Below, in pieces: positions 1 through 11,824 of a stretch of 64,000 bases of DNA (positions are counted from its first letter, which is position 1; the number at the start of each line of letters is the position of its first letter). The notes below the pieces were generated by a model. It searched no databases. It was not told the origin of the DNA and saw nothing but the letters and a program-made list of their open reading frames with translations. The DNA is taken from assembly GCF_000471905.2 (NCBI RefSeq), contig NW_006499827.1:1584061-1648060 (forward strand), given 5' to 3'. A program made the translations under genes and the position numbers. Origin of the DNA: Amborella trichopoda. Lineage: Eukaryota; Streptophyta; Magnoliopsida; Amborellales; Amborellaceae.

Positions 1-140
1 TGAAAATATTAAAAAATACATTACAAACAAAATCCATTCTTTTTTGAGATTTTAAATAAATTTTAATTTTTTTTTTAAAAAAATACCTGGTTGGTTACCA
101 AACCGGTCGAAATCGGAACCGGCCACTGGCCAATTCCGAT
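1..140 (-). repeat. Fragment of a hAT-like element (same family as 7090-9402)
   Basis: Read on the minus strand, this piece contains the block TTAGATCGGAAT, then GGCCGGTT, then a CTGGTATTTT/poly-A run, in the same order as the left part of the elements at 7090 and 17168. It is cut by the window start, so the rest lies outside. No coding capacity is seen. Confidence 0.55.
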
Positions 141-1720
141 CTAAGAGGCACTTTAGTATGTATATATATATCACACACATCACCGTCTGAAAATGAATAG
201 TGTTTTCGGCCATAGGCTCATCACCATCTGAAAAAATCGGACGGCGTGTATCTTTCAACTTCTACAGTAAAAAATTCATGCAGAACCGCAATAAATGGTG
301 AGTCGTTCATTGCATATCCGTTCAATGAACCGCCATGAACATAGCAAGTCTGTGGCAGTGGCGAAACACTGTAGCACTTCGCCTATTGGCATTTTTAAGG
401 TTTTTTCATATATATATATATATATATATATAAGCTCACTGGTATATAATTAAAACCCCAATAAACTTTCAGCCATGAAAAACTCAGGAAATCTCAATGA
501 AAATGGCACCAAATTGAGATATAATGAATGGGCAAGCCAACCATGGAATGATAAACTTAAAGCAACTCAAAGATGCACGTAGAGGGGATTACCTCGTTGT
601 TATAGATGAATTTATAATAAAAAAAGATGGCCAAGTGATGAAGATGTAATGTGTTCTCAAGTGTGATTAGGGGTGGCCATCGACTCGCGGATCGATCCAA
701 AAATTAGTAGAAAAGGGTGTTCCTAAGTCGGAAAACCTTTCAATTGTTCATCTAGAGCACCAAAAGTGTACATATAAAGAAAAAAAAAAAAGAATATCAA
801 ATCTTAAAATAGTGCATCTTGTAATAAGTTACTTGGACTGTATATTTTCAAGATTTTCAACTATTTATAAATATGTTTGAAATTTACTTGAAATTATGAG
901 ATCTCCGATACCAAAACTATATCTTCAAGGAAAATAGGCACGCTTTGGTTGTATAGTTTAGGGTGGCTATCTCATACAAACCTCTCCCCATTTTTAAATG
1001 TCGAGCTTATATGAGGACTTTTCATAAATTTTCCTATTTTTAAATCTTTCCCTAGTTTTTCATTACTTCCCCTTTTTTTCCATTTTTTTTGGCTCCATTT
1101 CTCCACTTTCTGTAATGAAACGCATTTTTTTATTTATAACATCATTACCGTTATAAAACCAAAAAGAAATGCATACAATGAGACCATTTACTTTTAAATA
1201 AGGAGATCACGATCATTATTGACTATTAGATGTAAAATACGGTGGTTGACGCTTCAACCTATTGAATCTTATATCTAATAGCTAAAAATAGTTATGACCT
1301 CTTTGTACCAAAAAATAAATGTTCTCATAATATACAAGCCCAAATAAAAGCATTCGAACTCCGTCTTTCGTTTTTTTTGTTTTTTTTTTAGACGATTTTG
1401 AGAGAGCATCAAGGAGGACGCGACCAACATACCACACTAGTTGTATGAGCAAAAATTCACAAATCATGGGCATGTCCCATCGACAGCCTTTGCTATGATA
1501 ATAACTTACAGTAAAAAAAAGCATTAGCTATGAAAAAATAAACAATCCTAAAACATTTTGCAAAATTCAAATAAACTTTTGTGGTTTTGCACTATTTGGG
1601 CCTCGACCAAGACCAATATTTTCACTTATATAAGTCATTTCATATAATGCATCTCTGTAAACCGAGAGAGGTTTACATAAATACTCTCTGTAATTTTTAA
1701 AATTTAAGAAATGTCCTCAA
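141..1720. other. Gene-free AT-rich stretch
   Basis: No exon-like reading frame is seen. It contains a (TA)n microsatellite near 408-432, a GGGGTGGCCAT fragment near 667 that resembles the end of the TAGGGGTGGCAA hAT-like MITEs, and at about 760-960 a weak relative of the MULE-like MITE interior (AGTGCATCTTGTAA, TTTTCAAGATTTTCAA). The short open frames here are low complexity. Confidence 0.5.
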
Positions 1721-1724
1721 TATT

Positions 1725-2015
1725 TTATGGATGGGTTTCTATGAGTCAGCCGACTCATATGTACACGTGTGGAGCCCCTATAAAATTCACCTTAAAGATA
1801 AATTTTTTATTTAAAAATTTAAAAATTCGTCATCTAAGCTAAGCTGATCATAAATATAAAAAAAATATATATTTTTTATATGAACCTTACAGTGTGTTTT
1901 TTTAGAATGTTTTTGGCACAATTCATATATGACTTGACCCCATGCTCTTTCCACAACGTCCATCTTAAAGATGGACATCGAAGAGTCAGCGGGCTCTTGC
2001 ACCTGCTAACTAATA
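1725..2015. repeat. Repeat with GAGTCAGC-type palindromes
   Basis: The left part has the palindrome TATGAGTCAGCCGACTCATA near 1740-1760; the right part has CCATCTTAAAGATGG near 1961-1975 and GAGTCAGCGGGCTC near 1983. The left end is the reverse complement of a sequence at about 9810-9870 (TATGAGTCAACTGACTCATA, CCCATCC), so it is a dispersed family. No TSD was recognised. Confidence 0.5.
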
Positions 2016-2834
2016 AAACACTTTCCCATATTTATAGTTTATGTTCATATTCGTTTTTTTTTTAGCATATCCAACATTTAAATTGCCCCTTTCTTTTTCC
2101 CTGCATTGGATTGAGCTCAAACTTATCCACGTTTCTCGTTAGAATGAAGCCGTAAAAAATATATAAATAACTAAAATAATTAAAATAACAAAAAATAAGA
2201 AAATTATCAGAAATATATCTTAATTTCTGTCTAATTGAAAAATACCCTCAACTCTTATAAATTTCGTCCACATCTTTTTTTCTTAATTTTGATATTATTT
2301 TTTACCAAAATAACCTTAACACAGTGAATTCTCTATCATAAAGTACCGTAATTTGGTAGTCACGTATTACCATGATGGTTATTCTGATAAAAAATATCAA
2401 AATTGAAAAAAAAAAAAAAAAAAAGTGTGGATGAGATTTTTGAAAGTGGGTAGTTTTTTTTTCAATTAAAAAAAAATTAAAGTATATTTATGAGGTTCCA
2501 CTCCTTTCTCTTTCTTTCTTTTCATCGTTGAGTGAAGGTCCACTTCTTGCTTTTAATTTGATTTCATAGGATAGGTCCAAATAAACCTATGTACAAAAAA
2601 CAGCGCACGACAAGTCATGTATCATAACCTATTTTGGGCCAAGTACATCCAAATCCCACTCTGCCTCTAATAAAGAAACTAATGTCATTGTCCCTCGTAT
2701 ATGTTACCATATGCATTTAGGGAAAAGATTTGGTGGTGTACTGGCGAGATCACTGCCAACACGTGGTCTCCTGTCCAAGACACATGGTTAATGATGTTTA
2801 TATGATCTTTTTTTCTTTCTTTACTTTTATTTTT

Positions 2835-3185
2835 TATTTTTATCTTTTTCATTCATCCAGAATACCAAGTTTAAACGAATAAAAAATTTGAATTGCTTTT
2901 TTTGTATCTTTTTCACTCATCCAGAATATCAATTTTAAAAGAACAAGAAATTTGAATTGGAGCATAAAACAATCTCCAACGTATCCACTAGGGATGATCA
3001 AAATTATTGTTTGAGAAAAGCTAACATTCTTTTGTTTTTTTTCTAATTTGAAATTGATGACAAAGTGAATCAAGGATGATATGATATAAAATTAAGAAAA
3101 AAGTTCATAAATTGATGACAAAGTGAATCAAAGATGATATGATATAAAACTAAGGAAAAAGATCATCGGTGACAAAGTGAACCAA
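2835..3185. repeat. Two short degenerate tandem repeats
   Basis: ATCTTTTTCATTCATCCAGAA and the nearly identical ATCTTTTTCACTCATCCAGAA lie about 70 bp apart (2840-2945). GATGACAAAGTGAATCAA with GATGATATGATATAAAA then recurs two to three times with a unit of about 60 bp (3055-3185). No gene is indicated. Confidence 0.6.
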
Positions 3186-3614
3186 ACGAAAAGCAATCTA
3201 CGAAAACCAAAAAGAAAAAACAAACATAAAAGAAAGAGACAACCAACTACAACGCAATGATATACATGGTTCGGCAACATGCCTATATCCACGGGAGATG
3301 AGAACTTTTTTATAGGGTTACAAAAACTCTCTTCCTCACGCCTTTCTAATTACATAGCAACCTGTGTTTTTTCCTTAACCCTAGATGAACCCCCAACCGC
3401 AACAATATATATATGGTTTTTCCCTTAATCCTAAATGAACCCCCAATCGCAACAATATATATCGAGTTGCAGATAGATGGTACAAATTATCGAAATATCA
3501 TTGTACGGATATATATTAAGTCCCAAATATATCGAAATATCATTTTTGACTCCACTTTGGTAGATCTATTTCCTCATAATACAAGACATCAATCCTCAAT
3601 ATATATGATGTAAA
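3186..3614. other. Gene-free stretch with a local duplication
   Basis: A segment with CCTTAACCCTAGATGAACCC and an AACAATATATAT run is repeated once (about 3373-3420 and 3423-3465). Nothing else recognisable. Confidence 0.45.
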
Positions 3615-3935
3615 ACTAAGGAAAAAGTTCATAAAAGGTTGTAACTTTATACTTTTGCAGTAAAGTGCACCTAAAAAAGAATGTTATGAAGTTGCAAAAC
3701 TTTGAAAATAAATAATTCTATGTACTAAAAATAATGCATCTTGTAAGAAGCTGTCAGGGCTATCTATTTTCAAGACTTTCAAGTATTTATAGGTTTTCTT
3801 GATCTGCACTGTTTTTAGATTTTTAAATTTTTTAATTATAATTGAATATGAATTTTTAAGCTATCCTAAGATTTTCAACGCCGAAACTACATCTTCAGCC
3901 AAAATATTCAAGATGCACCTTTTACACAAACTTGA
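3615..3935. repeat. MULE-like MITE relative (GGAAAAAGTT...AAGGTTG family)
   Basis: It starts with GGAAAAAGTTCATAAAAGG and contains AAAGTGCACCT and ATTTTCAAGACTTTCAA, in the order seen in the copies at 13270, 34640 and 59320. The right end is not clear and no TSD was found. Confidence 0.45.
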
Positions 3936-4140
3936 CCTTGGTATGACAACACCCCTATATTTAGGCAAGAGACCATGTATGGGGTGGTTGTGCCAGACCA
4001 CCACACCAGAGCCATTTTATTAAACTTTCCCACCACTCTAAAGTTATCCTCATCTTCCAGATTTTCCCCACGCTGCAAGATAGATAAGAGTTCGACAGAG
4101 ATTTTCCACAGGAGGGATACCACAAAAAGAGTAAGATTTT

Positions 4141-4481
4141 TTGGTCTCATGGGAACAAAATGTACACTTGGTCCCACCACCAAAACTCCATGTTATTGGA
4201 TTGTTTCACTGCAAACTACATATTATTCACCAGTTGACAAAAATCGATATAGAGTTTAAAAGCCGTTCCAATTCAATTCCCTTTCAAGATTGGCATTGAA
4301 TTGTCCAATTCATGGATGATCGATCTATTTTAGAATTTCAAGACTTTTTCTTCTTTTTTTCTCTCTTTTTTATTTTTTTGTTTGTCTGTTTGAAGTTGGT
4401 CACTAGGTAAATGAATTACTATCCAAAAATTTTTAAGGGCATAAATAACCATCTACTGCGGTATTTTGCCCATGAGACCAA
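4141..4481. repeat. Inverted repeat TTGGTCTCATGGG, 13-bp arms
   Basis: TTGGTCTCATGGG at 4141-4153 is matched by its exact reverse complement CCCATGAGACCAA at 4469-4481, enclosing about 315 bp. The open frames overlapping this interval on both strands resemble no family I know. It may be a degraded MITE, but no TSD is evident. Confidence 0.4.
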
Positions 4482-5094
4482 ATATACACGTTGGTCCATT
4501 CAGGACCACGGTAAATTTTTTTAAAAAAGGAGCTACGATACCAGAGATAAAAGTCGCGAACGTCGCCGCTAGAGCCGTGGGCCACATGCCTACGCACCTT
4601 ATTTTGAAAACCCATCGTGCTCTCCACTTGTTCGAGTGCAATTTATAGGATTTTTAATGCAGTCAACTTACACTAAATCCTCAAAAAATGCTTGAGTTCT
4701 AACTTCCAAGTGATATAGACTAATGTTGTCTTTGTCTTGGTGAGAGAGATGAACAGTATCGGCTTATTCGGAGGAAGATTTCCGATTTTTTATATATATA
4801 TAATTTAATATAAATAAGTTAGATATTTGTATAGATAATATATAAAAATAATAGAAAAATAATAAATCAAAAAAAAAATATATAGATTTTTTTTTGTGTA
4901 GGCCAAAGAGGTCGAAGCTTCAGTCGAATTTGCCCAAAGCAGACCCAAATCTTACCGAAGCGGCCCAAAGCCGCCTTAATCTAACCGAAGTGGCAATACC
5001 AGGTTTCACTTCTCTTTGATTTAAGCCTAAAATCCGAAGGCTTTGGCTTCTTCAGCAGAAGCAAGTGAATTTTACAACACTGATCTAGACTCTT

Positions 5095-5500
5095 ATTTTG
5101 TAGGATGAAGTTTCTATACGGCCTAGGCTTTAAGAAAACAAAACAATGCCTCACGTCAAATCCTCATCTGGAAAGCACTTTCGGCCGCGGAAATCTCCAT
5201 GATAGATCTAAATCAATTTCCAACACCAATAACAAATTTTGAAAATTAAAAAATAGTACAAATCTTGTGGATCTATGAACACTGAATTTTAGGGTAAAAT
5301 AGACTGCTAAATAATTTGTTACAATATACATGATTTTTAGAGCTTAAAATCCTAAGTTTTTTCACAACTAATATGTTCTAGCCGAGATGAGCTATGTAAA
5401 GGTTTTCCGATGCTCGAATTGTAAGTTTTAATGGATTATGAAGTGAGGCTTTACTTATATTGATAGTGCTGCAGCCCTATTAAACCATTTTCCTTTGGTA
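5095..5500. repeat. Dispersed repeat, GCCTAGGCTTTA / GGGCTGCAGCCCTAT family
   Basis: The left end carries CGGCCTAGGCTTTAAG and the right end AGGCTTTACTTATATTGATAG followed by GCTGCAGCCCTAT. Interior blocks (CTTGTGGATCTAT, TTGTTACAATATACA) recur at 11825-12195 in inverse order and at 51055-51485. The self-complementary right end could form a hairpin. Non-coding. Confidence 0.6.
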
Positions 5501-6119
5501 AATATAGGTATACTTGTATCTTCTAAATTGGACTAGCTATGCTCAGCCCCAGTGTTCGATTACTCCGGCGGGCCAACTCTAGTAACTTGGACTCAAGTAT
5601 CCCAAGTTAGGTGGTCCATCAATAAATAAATAGAAAATTCAAAAAAAATAAAAACTATATTTGTAATATATATTTTTATGTTTTCTATCATTTTTGCCAA
5701 AAAATTTGGGAAGTGTTTTGGCCTTTTTTTTTTGGATATTTCTATAATGTCCCTTGTCACAAAGTATTATTTTAAAATCCATTTTTTCACTACTTTTTTT
5801 TCTTTCTTTTTTATTTTACTTTATTTAGATGTGTTTTGTTTAATTTTCAAACACATTTTTCCTATTTTTTGTATGTTTTTAATTTTTTTTACCTTTTTTT
5901 GGTTTGGCCAGGATTGCCCATCTCGAGCCGAGTTACTCAAACTTGAGCCGAGCATTCAGTTTGATCCTAAGCCAAGTACCAAGTCCGAATCGATCTTTCC
6001 AACCCCGCTTGGCCCACAAAGAAAAGCAAGAAAAACAGAACGATTATGAGACAGAGAGAACACAAGAAGCCAACAAGGAGATTTCTTCACTGGGAACTAA
6101 ATAGTGGATGTGAATGGTG
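5501..6119. other. Gene-free stretch
   Basis: T-rich sequence with an open frame of 123 codons (5678-6049) whose translation is almost all Phe, Ile and Leu from T-runs. It looks like low complexity and not a gene. Confidence 0.5.
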
Positions 6120-6365
6120 ATATTTTTTTATTTAATTTTTAAGGACATGTAATCTCTAACATGGAGATCATGAATATGGAAAAAATAAATAAATTTTAAA
6201 AATTTAAAATATTAAAAAATTAATAATTCTAATTAGAAAACATTTGGACCATTAATTTCCTTTGTTTTTAAATCGAACACCTATGTGCATCCATCTTGAT
6301 GCTTTACAGTTTTTGGACCGCATATGTAGTCATGCGGTCCAGCTCGCATGAAACAATTTTCCATT
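6120..6365 (+). repeat. Dispersed MITE-like repeat (ATGCGGTCC / TAATCTTTAACATG family), partial
   Basis: It contains the ordered blocks TGTAATCTCTAACATGGAGAT, AAAACATTTGGACCATTA, CATCCATCTTGATGC and CGCATATGTAGTCATGCGGTCC. The same order occurs at 9893-10700, 16290-16545, 34345-34605 and, inverted, at 62795-63095. The left third is missing here. Confidence 0.6.
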
Positions 6366-6560
6366 GTATAGATTGGCCATTTTGGGTCAAACCAACCAGG
6401 ACCCAACTGGGATCTGTATCTGGTCCAAATCAATGGGATTCGAACTGGATAGGCCAAGATGGGTTGAGTTATGGTCAAGACAACGTTTTGTTTAAAAAAA
6501 GTTGTATGTATTTTAACTGTATAAATTATATGTATATTAATATACATGTTATCTGTATAA

Positions 6561-6717
6561 AGGGTTAGGTCAACCCAGACCCTACCTGATATGGTCCATG
6601 CTAAATTCAGATTCGAAATCTAGGGTCCAATGCTCGAGCGCAGACCTGGACCCATACAAGTCGACCTGGACCCATACAAGTCGACCCAGTCAAACCCCAC
6701 CCCTATAAAAACCTTAA
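6561..6717. repeat. GACCCGG-rich repeat with a 22-bp tandem
   Basis: GACCTGGACCCATACAAGTC is present twice in tandem near 6644-6685, and the segment ends in CCCACCCCTA like the hAT-like MITEs nearby. The left boundary is unclear. Confidence 0.4.
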
Positions 6718-6782
6718 AGATAACGATTCATCAAAGTAATTTAGATAATTTTAAATACTTTCAACAAAATATAACCATGTCC

Positions 6783-7017
6783 TAGGGATAGCAATGGACC
6801 GGGACCTAACATGGGACCTGAGGGATAGCCCCAATCCGGAGCCGGGTATGTGTTCAAAAATTGGACCAAGTAGGTCGGATTCGCGTCCGGTCCAGGTCCA
6901 ACAATATTTTTCGGGTCCTAATAAATGAAATATATTTAAATACATAGATACTTTAATTTTTGTTTCCAGGTCAACGTTCAGCATGACCTGGACCGACCCA
7001 AGGCATTGCCACCCCTA
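6783..7017. mobile_element. hAT-like MITE, 235 bp, with perfect 8-bp TSD
   Basis: The element starts TAGGGATAGCAATGG and ends CATTGCCACCCCTA, which read as imperfect terminal inverted repeats. It is flanked on both sides by CCATGTCC (6775-6782 and 7018-7025), an exact 8-bp duplication. An 8-bp TSD with TAGGG-type ends is the signature of hAT-superfamily non-autonomous elements. The interior is a GGGACCTG/GGTCCAGG patchwork with no coding capacity. Related copies lie at 58665-58988 and, degraded, at 35194-35662. Confidence 0.85.
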
Positions 7018-7726
7018 CCATGTCCGACTCATATTCACCGAAGTTTAGATGAGTGGAAGCCTGGTTCCGGTTTTCTAATCACTGATTGACAATGTTAGCA
7101 AAATGGGCGATCTAATCGCTAACCACCAAGTTAGATCGGAATCACCCATTGGCCGGTTTAGATTTTGGGTAGTTTTGCCGATAAGCTGGTATTTTAAAAA
7201 AAAAATCAAAAAAAATATATATAAATTCCTAAAAATAAGGAAGTTGATTTTTAATGTATTTTTAAAATTTCTTTATATTATGGTAAAGAAAAAAAATTGT
7301 TTGATCATTAATACCCACTTTTATATTTTCCATATTTTTCAAAAAAAATTGAAAAATACCCCTAGGTACAAATCCATTGGTTAAACTCCATTTTTTTCAT
7401 TAATTTTCAACTTCATTTGAATATGTTTTATTTTAACCATTTTTTATAGGGTGCGGTTTGTATAGAGCCTAGGCTCTAAACAAAAAAATTAAAGCCTACA
7501 TTCAAATAGTGTCGAGAAATGTGGTTTCAATACTAAAAATCTTTGTAATAGCCTTAAAATATATTTTCATATTTATTTATAAAGTTTAAAGCTTCAAAAA
7601 TATTGTAGATCGACATATCTAAGAAAACTTGAAAATCTTGAAAATTGACGGTCCAAAAATACGTTATAAAATACACTATTTCCAAAACTTGAAATCCATT
7701 TTTGTCTCATCACCATGCATCTTCGG

Positions 7727-9170
7727 TGCCGTTTGGATATCTGGAAATATATTGTTTGTGTAATATATTACGGGAGTAATATATTACTGGAGTAATATAT
7801 TACTGCGTAATACATTACCTGCAAATGGATTGTCACTGTTTGGATAGTATTTAGTACAAATGGATTGTCACTGTTTGGGTAGTATTTAGATGCAACTTGG
7901 TAAATACATTGCTACTGTTTCGCTATGTATAGAATAAATATGAGAAATGTATTACCATCCAAATATGAAAAATATGGCTATGTTTGACTAACATGATTAG
8001 ACTTTGGTTTCAACATGATAAGCCATTGGAATAATATGATTGGAATAACATGATTTTATTTTGATAAGCCTTATTTTTATTTATTTTTTATAAAAGTCTT
8101 TCAAATGTCTCTTTATATATAATCTCAAATAAACAATAAATTTATAATACCAAAATCAAAATCTTTATGGTACAAGTTAAAAAATGGAAATAAGTTTGAT
8201 TAGTAAACTAGAAGGTTTGGTAATTGCAGTAGAAAATTTTGAAACATTAGAAGAGATTAAAGATGTATCTTATTTCAAATGAGCTCTTACTAATCTCTTA
8301 TGGTGATTATGTTGTATGAAATTTTTTATTATGATTGCGTTGTGTAATTTTTCATCGATTATCAATTATTATTTTTATTTTTATATGATAGCTAATGGCG
8401 TGCTACCATCAAAATTGAGGATAGAGGGATGTAGAAATTTTTTTATTATGATTGTAGTAGAAAATTATCCTTCATCGAGTTAGGTTAAAATCAATTTAGA
8501 TTTCCCTTACTTTCATTTACCAATTATTAAAAATTTTGTTTTTATATGAGAGTCACATGATGGCTATAACCAAATTGGAGAAAGAGGGATGTATAATTTT
8601 TTTATTATTCGTGCAGTAGAAAATTGTCCTCATACACTATTCAAATCAATTTAGATTTCCCTTTTCATATCCCCTACTTTCACTTTCTATTTACCTTAAT
8701 AATTACACAATAGAACGTATACTTGAGAGAGGGAAATGCTTTTGTAAGCCCGGATAGGGCTTGAGAGAGGAAAATGTTTTTTTAAACAGGGATGTGGCAT
8801 CGTATACTTAAGAGAGGGAAATGTTTTTTAAGTTGGGATAAGGCTTGAGAGAGGGAAATGTTAAAATGTTTTTTAAATAGGGATAAGGCTTGAGAAATGT
8901 TTTTTAAGTTGGGATAAGGCTTGAGAGAGGGAAATGTTAAAATGTTTTTTAAATAGGGATAAGGCTTGAGAGAGGGAAATGTTTTTTTAAACAAGGATAA
9001 GGCAGAGAGACGAAGGCGAAATATTTCTATAATGGATTTAGTGATTTTTGAAAAATCTCAGATAATTTCGAGTAATGTATTTCCATTTTCTTATTATTAA
9101 ATGCTATATTTCTTTTTAATCTATTGTCACGTAATAGATTTCCATTGGTGTTTAGATGCTCAATTTGAAG
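7727..9170. mobile_element. Probable third-level insertion with internal tandem repeats
   Basis: The parental MITE (compare 17790-17860) is broken here by about 1.4 kb that begins near GGTGCCGTTTGGATATC, an opening typical of Harbinger/hAT MITEs. It holds a triplicated GAGTAATATATTAC-type motif at about 7765-7820 and a 0.3-kb tandem array (8705-9005). The right edge is degenerate (CATTGGTGTTTAGATGC) and no TSD could be fixed, so the class is uncertain. Confidence 0.45.
8705..9005. repeat. Tandem array of GGCTTGAGAGAGGGAAATGT units
   Basis: The motif GGATAAGGCTTGAGAGAGG followed by AAATGTTTTTTAAA recurs about seven to eight times with unit lengths of roughly 35-60 bp. The open frame on the minus strand here is only the translation of the repeat. 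Confidence 0.85.
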
Positions 9171-9410
9171 GTATTTGGTCGTCAAAACAACTTGTTCTAG
9201 TGAAGTTTTTGAGGTAGGCTCAAATTTGATTTATATTTTAGTATATTTTTTTGTATTTTTTTTAACTTTTTTAACATTTTTTCGATTGCTTGAGACTTGC
9301 CCGATTAAAACGGTTAAATTGGCCGATTTACTGATTAGGCTAGTCAAACCGCTTCCAGGCCCATGTCTGATTAACCGTCCCCATTCGATTATGCGAACAA
9401 TGCTGATTGA

Positions 9411-9892
9411 TTGATGCTCGTGTAAAGAAGGTTTCACATGTTACACGGGCTCCATTCGGGAAATGTAATTCATGGGAGCACTGATCAATCACACATGTGG
9501 TAAGAATCATTTTGAAAGTGACTCGAGAGGCAACCTGTGGTCGTTATGATGAAACAAACTAAAGGCATAAATAATGGGGAAAAGCTTATATTGTTCAAAC
9601 TAAATGATGTAGTTTGAATATACAGAAAGTGCTCCGCGAGTCAGATAGACGACGCGTAAAATGCACGGGCGTCAAATCAAACATGGATGGACAGTACCAA
9701 AACAAAATCCTCAATTTTTTCTTGTGTTTTTTTCTTCATATTTGTCATGGCATAGATAACGTATCCCTGATATTTTAGATAAAAAAGCTATCTTTGAAGT
9801 GAAATTTAGAGGGGCCGCAAGTGTATATATGAGTCAACTGACTCATAGAAACCCCATCCAATAAAATAAAATAAATAAATGAGACGTTTACC
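9411..9892. other. Gene-free stretch with one dispersed-repeat end
   Basis: Nothing coding. At about 9810-9870 it holds TATGAGTCAACTGACTCATA and CCCATCC, the inverse counterpart of the repeat at 1725. Confidence 0.5.
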
Positions 9893-10700
9893 GTGTGGTC
9901 AAACCCGCACATGTACAAATGCGGGCTTGGCAATAAAGGGAAAGGTTTATATACTTCCACTATAGCATAAAAGATCTATGCTTCCCCTACCATCCAGCCA
10001 TCCAATTTTGATCAAGAGAGCTTCTTACCGTATGATCTTAAATCCGACATCTTGAAGTATTTTATTTTTAGTTTTTTTTTATACAAGTTGTATGAATATG
10101 AAATTTGGTATGTGTTATTTTCTCATTGGGGCACACTTATAAAAATATTAAACATAATTTTTTGATAAAATATAATGACCAAAATACCCCTTTAATCTTT
10201 CAGGGGTATTTTGGTCATTTTATTTTATTGAAAATATATTTTTAATATTTTTCACTAGTGTAAGTTTAATAGAGGAATGGACATCCAAAATTTGGTGTCA
10301 AAATAATTTATAGAAAAATAATTAAAAATAAAATAGTGTTGAGACGTGACATTGTGATTGGGGCAATCTTAACCCTCCATTCAAAATGGACGGTTGGATA
10401 AGGGGAAGTATATAAGTTTTATATTGTAGGGAAAGCATAGAAAGCTTGCCAGGCAATAAATATATATTTTAAATATAATTTGTTCCTAATTTTTAGAGAA
10501 TATATAATCTTTAACATGGAGATGAATAAATAAATAAAATTTGAAAATTAAAAATAATAATTATATTAAGAAAACATTTCGACTGTTAGTTACAATTGTT
10601 TTTAGATGGACCACCTATTGGAATCCATCTTTAAGATGGATGCTTTATACCTCTAGTGGACTGCATATTGTACAAATGCGGTCCGGTCCGCATGAAGCAA
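9893..10700 (+). repeat. MITE-like repeat (GCGGTC family) split by a nested element
   Basis: The left end GTGGTCAAACCCGCACATG with GCGGGCTTGGCAATAAA is continued after the insertion at 9938-10451 by TAATCTTTAACATGGAGAT, TTTTTAGATGGACCACCTA, CATCTTTAAGATGGATGC and a GCGGTCCGGTCCGCATGAAG end. The uninterrupted counterpart is at 34345-34605. Confidence 0.75.
9938..10451. mobile_element. Mutator-like MITE, 514 bp, 9-bp TSD GGCAATAAA
   Basis: Exact copies of GGCAATAAA flank the element at 9929-9937 and 10452-10460. The left end has TTTATATACTTCC and TCTATGCTTCCCCTAC; the right end read in reverse has TCTATGCTTTCCCTAC and TTATATACTTCC, so the ends are inverted repeats with reshuffled blocks. A 9-bp TSD is the usual mark of Mutator-like elements. 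The paralogous repeat at 34345 has GGTAATAAATATAG unbroken, an empty site. No coding capacity. Confidence 0.8.
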
Positions 10701-11824
10701 CCGTTAATAAGTAAAAGTTATAACTATTTATATTAAACACTCCAAATAAATAAATATTGCGAAATATTATGAATCAAGGTAAGGTAACTTAGAATTTAGG
10801 AACCTTTTTAGATGCAAAACAAGATTTCAAAAGTTAGTTTCATCCATCAAAATCGTATATTTAACCTACTAGAAACAAGATAAATGAGAATATGAATTAT
10901 AATACACGAAAGAAGGCATACTGTGGTTCACTCAAAGCAGCTAAATGGGTATAACAAACTAAAATCATTGTATCAATGATTTGAGACACAAAAGGTATTT
11001 TAATAACCACCAACAATATACAATTGGTCTTATTAACCATCAACAATACATAGTCAAACAACCCTTGAAACCACTCTCCCAATTGACATCACATGTGGTT
11101 TTCCCTTCTTTTTTCTTCTGATCATTTGTACCAAACACTCCTTATAGAGATGCAAGAGTAATAAGAAATTAAAATTCTCTAAAGGAGATGCCAAAACCTC
11201 CACGATAACTGCTTCTCAACCAACAAACAAGTTTATCTCTCCACACGAGGCATAGATGCACCGTCTCTCTCACTACAAGCTCTCTCTAGAAATTCACTCA
11301 GATACTCTTCCTTGCAGACTAGAGGAAAGTCCACCTTCGCCAGGAGATGACCTAAATGGTGCACACATATTTTTGTCCTCGTATTGTTCATGTATGTCAC
11401 ATATATCTCAGAAACCAAGAGATATAATTAAGAATTCTAATCTTGTTGGCCTTGTATTTTCTTTACTCAAATCTTTACCCGAATGGTGATAGGATTCCCA
11501 TGGGACTGTGATTTCTTTGAATATCAACGTAATGGTGACTCCAAGTGGTTCTTTCAATATCAAGAGTTATAACAAAGTCCCCTGTGAATTCTTGAACATT
11601 CAGTGAAAATATTGAAGAAGTAAACAAACATGATTATGCTAACAAATCAAACACAAATCACTCCAATTTTCATATCTAACCGACACAAGAATTGAGCATG
11701 ACCAATAAATTCAAGGGATTAGTTTTTCTTGATAATTTTTTGCATTGAAGTTCCACAACTAACGACATTTTCATTTGCTAAGTATACGAATTTAGTACTT
11801 GAAGCGCTGGACTTAGATATGTTT
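10701..11824. other. Gene-free stretch, nothing recognised
   Basis: More GC-balanced than its surroundings, with short frames on both strands (such as 11233-11489) that show no domain, hydrophobic pattern or splice context I can support. Confidence 0.45.

Larger units (their letters stand above)
7449..9225. mobile_element. MULE-like MITE nested in the hAT-like element, right end lost
   Basis: The left end GGGTGCGGTTTGTATAGAGC follows TTTTTTATA (7440-7448), the same 9-bp site used in the copy at 17531. The interior order (ATTCAAATAGTGTCGAGAAA, TTGAAAATTGACGGTC, GAGGTAGGCTCAAATTTGA) is the same in both. Here the right TIR present at 17931-17951 is deleted, and the centre is split by the foreign segment at about 7727-9170. 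Confidence 0.65.
7090..9402. mobile_element. hAT-like element with 8-bp TSD, carrying nested insertions
   Basis: The ends are CAATGTTAGC (left) and GCGAACAATG (right, reverse complement CATTGTTCGC). The flanks are CTGATTGA at 7082-7089 and 9403-9410, an exact 8-bp duplication. Sub-terminal blocks (TTAGATCGGAAT, GGCCGGTTTAG; GATTAGGCTAGTCAAACCG) match the copy at 17168-18137. Without the nested material at 7449-9225 the element would be only about 0.55 kb. No transposase frame is seen, so it is non-autonomous. Confidence 0.75.

Noticed and set aside
5678..6049. 123-codon open frame on the plus strand
   Set aside because: The translation is Phe/Ile/Leu/Tyr-rich from T-runs; no conserved pattern, no splice context.
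8782..8994. 70-codon minus-strand frame with repeated FPSLKPYP
   Set aside because: It is the translation of the 8705-9005 tandem array; non-repeat support is absent.
8705..9005. CRISPR-like spaced repeat
   Set aside because: Units and gaps vary in length, the intervening sequence is not unique, and the genome is a plant's.
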